Shown: one piece after another, positions 22,328-28,659 of the stretch
Layout of the letters: each line of letters starts with the position of its first letter
Position numbering within the stretch: position 1 is the first letter of the stretch
Assembly: GCA_023261465.1 (NCBI GenBank)
Contig: JAHFOW010000005.1
Coordinates: forward strand, 1-28,659
DNA length: 28,659 bases
Reading direction: 5' to 3'
Origin: Planctomycetota bacterium
GTDB lineage: Bacteria > Planctomycetota > Brocadiia > Brocadiales > Brocadiaceae
Position numbers and translations under genes: made by a program
Notes under the pieces: generated by a model
Database searches by the model: none
What the model was told of the DNA's origin: nothing
What the model saw: the letters and a program-made list of their open reading frames with translations, nothing else

Positions 22328-24121
22328 ATGAAAAAGAAGCGGATACTTAAAAAGAAGGGCTGTCAAGGCCAGTTAGAAAACAGACACTTAAATCAGGACA
22401 AAACCCCATATTCTCTCAGCCGTCGAAAATTCCTCCGTAATATAGGTGGAATCACTGCTGCTACCCTTGCTGCCAATGTCGTAAAATTCCCACCGATGTC
22501 AGGGCCGAAAAACATCGGGGCCGAGGCTTCAGAAATAGAATCGGGAAATGGGCAACAGCGTCGCAATCAGGCATATCAAATTCGGCACGAGGCCGCATTG
22601 TTTCAAAAAAATCTTCCCCTGTCAAAGCATCCACGGAATGGCGATGAGGCTTTATATCAAAACAAAATCGGCAACTATTCCAAGGGACTGCTTCACAATT
22701 CGGTCGGTGAAGTTGACCCTGTTGCATATCAGGCCTTGAGAGCGGCAATCGCGAGTGGTAAATTTAAAAGTTTCGATGCCCTCGCCGCAAACGGGCACAT
22801 GGGTTGCCCGGACCCTGAACATCAGCGCCGTTTTGTAAATCCACTGGCGGGATACGCCTTTGATCTGGAAGGGACAGACTCACATCAATGCACGATGCGT
22901 GCGGCCCCTGCATTTGCCAGCGCTGAAGAAGCGGGTGAAATTGCAGAACTTTACTGGATGTCTCTCCTGCGCGATGTAAATTTCGTGGATTATAAAACTC
23001 ATCCCCTTGCCCATGCTGCGGCAGATGATCTCTCCAACTTTTCGGATTTCCATGGGCCAAAACAGGGTGGCAAGGTTACACACAGGACATTATTCCGCGA
23101 TAAGTATCCGGGATGTATCACAGGGCATTATATTTCCCAGTTTCTCCTGAAAGATGCTCCCTTTGGGGCACAACGCGTTGATCAGCGGATACTGGCGACG
23201 ACTGCTGTCGACTTCATGACCGACTTCGGGTCCTGGCTGAAAGTCCAGAACGGTTTCCAACCAACGGTCTCACAAACGTATGACAACCTTGTCTTTTGTC
23301 GCAACGGGCGCGATCTGAACCAGTATGTGCACAAAGACGCACTCTACCAGGCATACTTTGTTGCATGCCTGATCTTGCTTGCCAACGGAATACCCTATAA
23401 CATGGGCAATCCTTATGGACAAACCCCCGATCCTGGTTCTGGTATGCCCTTGCCCACGAATGTCAGCGGTTCGTTAACGCAAGTGGGTTTTGGCACGTTT
23501 GGCGTACCACATATTCTTGCTTCGCTTACCGAAGTGTCAACTCGTGCGCTCAAGGCTGTTTGGTACCAGAAATGGCTGGTGCATCGCCGCCTGCGGCCGG
23601 AAGAATTCGGTGGACGTGTTGAAAATATCCGCTTGGGCAACCGGACATACGCGGACTATCCGATTAGCCAGGAACTGTTCGATTCGCCGGTGCTTGACAA
23701 AGTTTTTAATAGATTTGATACACACCTTTTGCCGATGGCCTTCCCGGAAGGATCACCGATGCATACCTCTTACGGTTCTGGTCATGCTACAGTTGCAGGG
23801 GCCTGCATCACGATTTTGAAGGCATGGTTTGACGAATCTGCCATTATTCCCGATACGGTAGTACCCAGCAGCGACGGGACAACACTGGAGCCATACATAG
23901 GGCAGCCACTCACGGTGGGTGGTGAACTGAACAAGCTTGCGTCGAATATTTCCCAGGGTCGCAACATGGCCGGTGTCCACTGGCGTACAGATGCTACGGA
24001 GTCAAATTTACTGGGAGAAGAAATTGCCATCAGTATACTCAGGGATCAGAAAGCAACCTACCATGAGCCATTTAGTGGCTTTACCTTTACCAGGTTTGAT
24101 GGTACGAAAATAACAATTTGA
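22328..24121 (+). CDS. Tat-exported vanadium-dependent haloperoxidase
   Basis: This is a 597-residue acid-phosphatase-like (PAP2-fold) protein. Vanadium haloperoxidases use H2O2 to oxidise chloride, bromide or iodide to hypohalous acids. The N-terminus has a twin-arginine signal, SRRKFLRNIGGITAATLA (31-48), so it is exported folded. All expected vanadate-pocket residues are present with the spacing of the algal bromoperoxidase type: K415 and R423 (QKWLVHRRLRPEEFGG), then HTSYGSGHATVAGA with H479, S484, G485 and H486, then R545 and H551 in GRNMAGVHWRTDATESNLLGE. A very strong SD (AAGGAGG, 22314-22320) lies 7 nt before the ATG. It is a single gene, convergent with sdhA. Halide preference is not readable. 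A PAP2 phosphatase role is unlikely given the KxxxxxxxR spacing and the long alpha-helical N-terminal region (110-400). Confidence 0.93.
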   Translation: MKKKRILKKKGCQGQLENRHLNQDKTPYSLSRRKFLRNIGGITAATLAANVVKFPPMSGPKNIGAEASEIESGNGQQRRNQAYQIRHEAALFQKNLPLSKHPRNGDEALYQNKIGNYSKGLLHNSVGEVDPVAYQALRAAIASGKFKSFDALAANGHMGCPDPEHQRRFVNPLAGYAFDLEGTDSHQCTMRAAPAFASAEEAGEIAELYWMSLLRDVNFVDYKTHPLAHAAADDLSNFSDFHGPKQGGKVTHRTLFRDKYPGCITGHYISQFLLKDAPFGAQRVDQRILATTAVDFMTDFGSWLKVQNGFQPTVSQTYDNLVFCRNGRDLNQYVHKDALYQAYFVACLILLANGIPYNMGNPYGQTPDPGSGMPLPTNVSGSLTQVGFGTFGVPHILASLTEVSTRALKAVWYQKWLVHRRLRPEEFGGRVENIRLGNRTYADYPISQELFDSPVLDKVFNRFDTHLLPMAFPEGSPMHTSYGSGHATVAGACITILKAWFDESAIIPDTVVPSSDGTTLEPYIGQPLTVGGELNKLASNISQGRNMAGVHWRTDATESNLLGEEIAISILRDQKATYHEPFSGFTFTRFDGTKITI

Positions 24122-24150
24122 TGGAATCGCATGCGTTGTAGTAAACTGTT

Positions 24151-25875
24151 TTAATACTTTCTTTCCTTTGGTTCAAATGGCCCAATATTTACTGGTTTGT
24201 AATCTAACCTTAGGCCGTCAGGCGTGTAATAAGCGAGGGTATGTTTCAGCCATTGTGCATCATCTCTCTTTGAAAAGTCGGTACGAAAGTGGGAACCGCG
24301 GCTTTCTTTGCGGGCTAATGCCCCTGCAACAATAGCCTCAGCCAAATCAAGACTTCCTTTGAGTTCTAATGCCCATACGAGACTTAAATTGACTCGCTTG
24401 CCGGTATAGTTGAGTTTGATTTTTTTATATCTCTCTTGCAAGGTCTTAACCTCCCGGAATGCCTCATTCAGGGTAGGAGCTTCACGGAATATGCCGACTT
24501 TATCATCCATAACGTTATTTAATGCCCCTTTAATACCGGCATACGATTCATTTCCCGATGACTTGCCGAGTGTATTGATCCTCTGTTCTGCACGTTTCAA
24601 TGTGTCACAGAGGGTGTTTTCACCCTTTTTGCCTGCTAAACCCTGAATATATTGAGCAGCATTACTGCCTGCAATAGCCCCAAAGACAATGGTATCCAAC
24701 AGTGAATTTCCACCCAGACGATTTGCACCGTGAACACTTACACAAGCTGCTTCCCCGGCTGCATATAATCCTTTCACCACTGTCTCGCCTTCAGTATTGC
24801 AGTCAATCCCGCCCATGGTATAATGTTGACCCGGCTGAATGGGAATAGGGTCTGTTATGGGATCAACACTGACAAATTCTTTACAGATATCCCGTATAGC
24901 CGGCAATCTCTGCATGATCTTTTCTTCACCAAGGTGCCGCAGGTCCAGATGAACATACCTATTATCAAAACCACCCCCTGCCATAATCTCACGTACAATA
25001 TTCCGCGCAATAATATCACGGGGAGCAATCTCCATATCCTTCTTTGAATCGTTGTACTTCTCTAAAAAGCGTTCGCCTTTATTATTTAATAAATAGCCTC
25101 CTTCACCGCGACACCCCTCAGTCATCAGGATATTCTTTCCCAAAAGGGTGGTGGGATGGAATTGGATAAACTCCATATCCTTGAGCGGCACACCAGCCCA
25201 GTATGGCACAGCAATGCCCATACCGGTATTGATCACTGCGTTCGTACTTTTCCCATAGATACGGCCTGCACCTCCCGTAGCGAAAATCACTGCCCCTGCT
25301 TGAAATGATTCAAGCCGTCCGCTTACAATATCCAGCGCTATCACGCCCACACAAACACCGTCCTCAATCACAAGGTCAGTTACCAGCCACTCCTCATAAA
25401 TTACAATCTCTTTTCGCTCGGCCGCCTGTTTGAACTTAATGATTTGTTGATATAAGGTGTGTAAAAGTGCATGGCCGGTTGTATCTGCCACAAAACATGT
25501 GCGTGGAAACCCGGCACCGCCAAAGGGTCTCTGGGCAATTTTCCCTTCCGTAGTGCGGCTGAAAGGACAACCCCAGTGTTCCATTTCGTAGATACGTTCA
25601 GCAGCATCTCTGGTCATGCGGATGACGGCGTCCTGGTCTGCCAGATAGTCGCTTCCCTTCACCGTATCAAAGGCATGTTTTTCCCAGGTATCATATACCC
25701 CGCGGAAATGGTTTCCCAGCGGGGCATTAATTCCACCCTGTGCAGCTACAGAATGGGAACGAATGGGATGCACTTTTGAGATAACAGCTACTTTGATATT
25801 GTGGCGGTTTAACTCAATCGCAGCCCTGAGACCGGCAAGACCGCCGCCAATGACAATAGCGTCATGGTAAATCAT
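24151..25875 (-). CDS. sdhA: Succinate dehydrogenase/fumarate reductase flavoprotein subunit
   Basis: This 574-residue FAD-binding catalytic subunit interconverts succinate and fumarate. The Rossmann start is DAIVIGGGLAGLRAAIELNRH (5-25). The covalent FAD attachment region RSHSVAAQGGIN has His41. Active-site segments are FHPTTLLGKNILMTEGCRGEGGYLLNNKGERFLEKY, RDIIARNIVREI, GQHYTMGGIDCN and VHGANRLGGNSLLD. The C-terminal helical domain (LVWALELKGSLDLAEAIVAGALARKESRGSHFRTDF) is complete. An AAGGAA SD sits 5 nt before the ATG. It follows sdhC by a 23-nt gap. No iron-sulfur subunit (sdhB) follows: the next gene is the convergent haloperoxidase, 29 nt away. Direction (SDH or FRD) cannot be judged. 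Confidence 0.95.
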   Translation of the reverse strand: MIYHDAIVIGGGLAGLRAAIELNRHNIKVAVISKVHPIRSHSVAAQGGINAPLGNHFRGVYDTWEKHAFDTVKGSDYLADQDAVIRMTRDAAERIYEMEHWGCPFSRTTEGKIAQRPFGGAGFPRTCFVADTTGHALLHTLYQQIIKFKQAAERKEIVIYEEWLVTDLVIEDGVCVGVIALDIVSGRLESFQAGAVIFATGGAGRIYGKSTNAVINTGMGIAVPYWAGVPLKDMEFIQFHPTTLLGKNILMTEGCRGEGGYLLNNKGERFLEKYNDSKKDMEIAPRDIIARNIVREIMAGGGFDNRYVHLDLRHLGEEKIMQRLPAIRDICKEFVSVDPITDPIPIQPGQHYTMGGIDCNTEGETVVKGLYAAGEAACVSVHGANRLGGNSLLDTIVFGAIAGSNAAQYIQGLAGKKGENTLCDTLKRAEQRINTLGKSSGNESYAGIKGALNNVMDDKVGIFREAPTLNEAFREVKTLQERYKKIKLNYTGKRVNLSLVWALELKGSLDLAEAIVAGALARKESRGSHFRTDFSKRDDAQWLKHTLAYYTPDGLRLDYKPVNIGPFEPKERKY

Positions 25876-25898
25876 AAAAATTCCTTAAAATTGAATAT

Positions 25899-26285
25899 TT
25901 ACAAAAGCACGGTAAAAATCCCTACAAAGGCAATAATAAGAAAGACAAACAGCGCTATCCACACCATTTTCTTCTGGCTGCGGGTTAGTCCCCAGAGATC
26001 GGCTACTGTAATCCTTATCCCATTCAGTAAGTGTATTGCAACGGCCAAAAGTAATACGTATTGAAAAAAATATCCAAATGGTGTATCAAACTTACTAATG
26101 GCGTAGTCATAGGCAGCCTTGCCCCGAAATACGGAACCCAGCGTCCATATATGTAAACAGAGAAATATAGTCAGTATAATACCCGTAATGCGGTGAATCC
26201 AGAATGCATACGTGCCCGGATATTTATTATGAATCAGGTCTTTAAAATTGTCTTTCAATTTTTGTATATTGTGTGAATTTATCAT
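25899..26285 (-). CDS. sdhC: Succinate dehydrogenase cytochrome b subunit
   Basis: This 128-residue inner-membrane protein has three transmembrane segments (about 30-50, 71-92 and 106-127). The family pattern FWIHRITGIILTIFLCLHIWTLG and AIHLLNGIRITVADLWG contains three His candidates for haem ligation (31, 45, 85). It anchors the flavoprotein and iron-sulfur subunits and carries electrons to or from quinone. I use the ATG at 26285; a TTG at 26294 would add three residues. The ATG lies 5 nt after the radical SAM stop codon, with no strong SD, so coupling is probable. No SdhD partner and no SdhB are encoded nearby. A single three-helix subunit could form a homodimeric anchor, or its partners may lie elsewhere. 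Confidence 0.85.
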   Translation of the reverse strand: MINSHNIQKLKDNFKDLIHNKYPGTYAFWIHRITGIILTIFLCLHIWTLGSVFRGKAAYDYAISKFDTPFGYFFQYVLLLAVAIHLLNGIRITVADLWGLTRSQKKMVWIALFVFLIIAFVGIFTVLL

Positions 26286-26290
26286 GGCGT

Positions 26291-27841
26291 TCAATGAATA
26301 AAGGATAATGGTTGAATAACGGTCTTCATTTCATCGGTAAGTTTTTGTTTCATTTCCTCTACCATATCTGAAAAATTACCCCGTGCATTCGTTTCGAAAT
26401 GTACAAGGGTTTTTTCAAAGAAGGCGATGAGTGTATCATTTATCGTCCCTGCTCCATCAGCGTCGGCGGTTACACACGATAGCGCATTTTTATTACAGTC
26501 ATAGGTCGCTGGCAGTAAAGACAAGGTCGTCTTGCACAGGTGAGCGATAATCCGTGAAAACGCCTCGACTTTCGGATCTTTTATCGTATACATTACTTCA
26601 TAATTACTGAATGTGTTACCATCGCCGTGAGCTTCCTGCGTCATTGCTTGATAGTCTGGCGTTCCTGCAAAAAGGGTTTGTTTGTGATAAAGCACATGGG
26701 CTGTTACTGCAGGATTGGCCATAATACCTGCTTCCTTTAAAAATTCAAAGTTATTCCGTATGCTTTCCATGGTGGAGTTTGGTTCAAACATGATAAAGCC
26801 GTAGGTAGGCTCAATCCCATACTCACGAAGCAATTGGATCGCCCTTTTGTTTTCATCAACGGTAGTGTGTTTTCTGAATCTTTTTAATGATACCGGATCG
26901 CCACTTTCCAGACCGAGGAAAACATTGGTAAGTCCTGCCATAACAAGTTTTGAAATGGAGTATTCTTCAATATCGTTCGCCCGGCATTCGAAACCGAAAC
27001 GGATATTCAGGTCATGGGCTAAAATGAGTTCCGCCAGGGCAATAGCCCGCTCCTGGCCGGGCCTTCCGGGTCCAAAGAAATTGGCGTCTGAAAAATAAAA
27101 ATTATCCACTGAGTGCTCGTTATATAAGGCGAGCATTTCTTCAAAGATGTTTTGAGCGCTTCTTCCCCGCCATTGGCTTACCCGGTCATAAAACGGATTG
27201 AGATAACAAAAAGTACAATGCCCATAGCATCCACGACTTCCCTGAATATAGGTAACAATGCCTTTCTTTTTATAAAGCTCAATATCCTGCCTATGAGGAT
27301 AGGGAAGTTGATCTAAATCCTGAACAGGAGGACGCAGAGAAAACATAACATTTCCTTGATTATTCCGGTAGGCAAGCCCTGGTATACGAAGCTCATCCGT
27401 GTCTCTGTTCTGTGAAATATGCTGGGCAAGTTCAAGGGTAGTAAATTCGGGTTCGCCGACAGTTACAGAGTCAATAAATGGAAAATCCCCAAGAATTTTT
27501 TTATATGCAAATGTTGGGTAATATCCGTAAAGATTGATATGCATTGCCAAATTTTTCGATTTTATAGTTAAAAGCATACCAAGAATGTCCTGAGTCCTTT
27601 CCCACAGATATACGATATGAACACATAGAAGGAATGGATTCTTTTTTGAAATGTCTGAGATAGTTTGCTCTATTGACCAATCATAGAGGTATGCATTAAC
27701 TAGCTCTGTCTCTGTCCTGTGCGCATGCAACACCGATGATATATAACCGGTAAACAGGCAAGCGGAGAGCGGGGCATTAACGACGTCTTCAAATCGGTTT
27801 GGATTTTTTAGGCGTGGTGGTTCGAGTAATACAATCGACAA
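26291..27841 (-). CDS. B12-binding-domain radical SAM enzyme
   Basis: This is a 516-residue protein. An N-terminal Rossmann-like B12-binding domain (about 1-140) ends in the conserved LYGYYPTFAYKKIL / DSVTVGEPEFTTLELA pattern, but the DxHxxG base-off cobalamin motif is not visible. The radical SAM core starts with GSRGCYGHCTFC: Cys205, Cys209 and Cys212 as CX3CX2C, binding the [4Fe-4S] that cleaves SAM. It continues with FYFSDANFFGPG, RFGFECRANDIEE, GLTNVFLGLESGDPVSLKRFRKHTT and EYGIEPTYGFIMFEPNST. The C-terminal part (380-516) is not recognised. This layout is shared with BchE- and methyltransferase-like enzymes, but the substrate cannot be assigned. Translation starts at a TTG with AAAGGA about 10 nt upstream. 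It is first in a run with sdhC and sdhA. Confidence 0.88.
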   Translation of the reverse strand: MSIVLLEPPRLKNPNRFEDVVNAPLSACLFTGYISSVLHAHRTETELVNAYLYDWSIEQTISDISKKNPFLLCVHIVYLWERTQDILGMLLTIKSKNLAMHINLYGYYPTFAYKKILGDFPFIDSVTVGEPEFTTLELAQHISQNRDTDELRIPGLAYRNNQGNVMFSLRPPVQDLDQLPYPHRQDIELYKKKGIVTYIQGSRGCYGHCTFCYLNPFYDRVSQWRGRSAQNIFEEMLALYNEHSVDNFYFSDANFFGPGRPGQERAIALAELILAHDLNIRFGFECRANDIEEYSISKLVMAGLTNVFLGLESGDPVSLKRFRKHTTVDENKRAIQLLREYGIEPTYGFIMFEPNSTMESIRNNFEFLKEAGIMANPAVTAHVLYHKQTLFAGTPDYQAMTQEAHGDGNTFSNYEVMYTIKDPKVEAFSRIIAHLCKTTLSLLPATYDCNKNALSCVTADADGAGTINDTLIAFFEKTLVHFETNARGNFSDMVEEMKQKLTDEMKTVIQPLSFIH

Positions 27842-28169
27842 GGCAACAAATCCTTTGAAAATTTACAATCTGAATCCTGCAATCGGCCACGAATGAATAC
27901 ACATAATATCAAAAAATAATGAATTTGGAACTCATAAACTCAGGAAAAAATAGAAATTTGTGTGATTTTGAAAATAATCTTCATGAATTCCTGGGTTCCA
28001 GATTAATCCTTATATATGCTTTTCTTCGTGTCCTCTGTGGCGAAGTTTTGCTGTAAGTTCCTATTTTGTGATAATTCGTACTACAATCCATCAGCTTCTT
28101 GTTTTTTCTGCGTGTTTTTCATGCCGCCATTTCTGTAAGCGCTTTAATATCAAGCAAGAGAACAAGGGG
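27842..28169. other. 328-nt repeat-rich intergenic region
   Basis: No coding sequence is visible. It contains a GGAACTCATAAACTCAGGAA stretch (27928-27947) and a loosely inverted relative, CTTCATGAATTCCTGGGTTC (about 27980-27999). It also holds a short hairpin CTTCG...CGAAG (28024-28045) with the sequence CTTCGTGTCCTCTGTGGCGA, related to the repeat between the transketolase genes. A terminator or promoter for the flanking genes was not identified. Confidence 0.5.
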
Positions 28170-28179
28170 TCACACCTTG
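28163..28179 (-). repeat. Small palindrome overlapping the stop codon of the RAYT-type gene
   Basis: On the minus strand CAAGG-TGTGACC-CCTTG forms a 5-bp stem around the TGA stop of the transposase gene (28172-28170). Similar GGTGTGACCCC-type ends are often seen beside RAYT-type transposases. It may be a recognition end, but its short length makes this tentative. Confidence 0.4.
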
Positions 28180-28658
28180 ATTAGTGATTTAATATGTTCT
28201 AATCGTTTATTCATTTCATCTTCTTCGGATATCTTTGATTTCATAATAGTTACTCGCCGGCTTATGGAAGAATAACCAATACCAAACAAATTACCGATTT
28301 CGTGATTATTATACCAACCGGTACTCCATAAAAGATAGATTAATAAATCACGATTTAGCTTATTTGAATCGCTTATCCTGGCGGATTGCAAGAAATCATT
28401 TATATTGCATTTTAATACCCTTGCAGCTTTCTTTAGGATTGTTTTAGGATTAGTACCTCCTAATACGTGCCGTTTTTGAGGAATTTCAACATCAGGTTTT
28501 TCAGATAAATATCGGGACTTGATACGGTCGATAAACTGCTGTGATCCCAAAAAAAGACCATGCCGAAAATCTTCCCATATTCTTTTTTCTTCCCGGGAAT
28601 ATCTTTGAACCATTTCTCTATATGCTTTGTTCTTATCTTTTGCATCAAAATGAGAAAG
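28170..28658 (-). CDS. RAYT-type (Y1/REP-associated) transposase, C-terminal part (5' end outside window)
   Basis: The minus-strand frame is open to the right edge, so about 162 C-terminal residues are visible and the start and the catalytic HUH/Tyr domain are cut off. The visible part begins SHFDAKDKNKAYREMVQRYS, then GLFLGSQQFIDRIKSRY, typical of the region after the Y1 nuclease core in REP-associated transposases. The C-terminus (about 95-155, LIYLLWSTGWYNNHEIGNLFGIGYSSISRRV) is a DnaA-domain-IV-like HTH seen in the same group. It could be a domesticated RAYT acting on REP palindromes. The REP-like hairpin at 569-624 is a candidate type of substrate, but no direct link is shown. An internal ATG at 28613 is not the true start. 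Confidence 0.78.
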   Translation of the reverse strand, partial: LSHFDAKDKNKAYREMVQRYSREEKRIWEDFRHGLFLGSQQFIDRIKSRYLSEKPDVEIPQKRHVLGGTNPKTILKKAARVLKCNINDFLQSARISDSNKLNRDLLIYLLWSTGWYNNHEIGNLFGIGYSSISRRVTIMKSKISEEDEMNKRLEHIKSLIKV

Positions 28659-28659
28659 A

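Noticed and set aside
28460..28648. Second minus-strand frame at the right edge
   Set aside because: It overlaps the transposase frame in another phase and lacks the RAYT-like pattern.

Overview
The window comes from a Gram-negative bacterium. Signal peptides, an outer-membrane beta-barrel protein, a LAB_N lipid-A-related protein and NtrB/NtrC-type signalling support this. Moderate GC content, many short palindromic intergenic repeats, a RAYT-type transposase and the overall protein character resemble anammox planctomycetes (Brocadiales). That placement is an impression from protein style and is not proven here. Both window edges cut through genes: a GlcF/HdrD-like CCG-domain protein on the left and a RAYT-type transposase on the right.

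Region 1 (1-11.6 kb) is almost entirely minus-strand. In transcription order it holds a split transketolase (N-terminal then C-terminal subunit, separated by an inverted-repeat element), a CtpA-type S41 protease overlapping the transketolase by 4 nt, a hairpin terminator, tsaD, larB, a stand-alone NAD(P)HX dehydratase (nnrD), an exported degenerate phospholipase-D-like protein overlapping nnrD, a P-II nitrogen regulator, and a large secreted RCC1-propeller/Ig-like protein. Most of this is housekeeping: pentose phosphate metabolism, periplasmic proteolysis, tRNA t6A modification, NADHX repair and nickel-pincer cofactor synthesis. One tRNA-Phe(GAA) gene with a near-consensus sigma70 promoter sits at 11.8 kb.

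Region 2 (12.1-18.6 kb) is plus-strand and devoted to envelope and signalling: a phosphate-porin-like OprP/O beta-barrel, a PAS-GAF-GAF-GGDEF diguanylate cyclase preceded by a frameshifted PAS remnant, a membrane histidine kinase, and a sigma54-dependent NtrC-type regulator that is probably its partner.

Region 3 (18.9-21.7 kb) is a three-gene glycolipid cassette: a polyprenyl-phosphate glycosyltransferase, a small LAB_N membrane protein and a GT-C membrane glycosyltransferase. The GT-C gene carries palindromic repeat DNA inside its reading frame.

Region 4 (21.7-28.7 kb) contains a small YacL-like gene, a Tat-exported vanadium-dependent haloperoxidase with a complete vanadate pocket, and a minus-strand run of B12-type radical SAM enzyme, sdhC and sdhA. 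No sdhB or sdhD is present. The region ends in a repeat-rich gap and the RAYT-type transposase.

I saw no CRISPR array, prophage, integrase or toxin-antitoxin pair. The most noteworthy items are the haloperoxidase, the incomplete sdh operon coupled to a radical SAM gene, the broken PAS domain, the in-frame repeat insertion, and the hairpin terminator directly upstream of tsaD.
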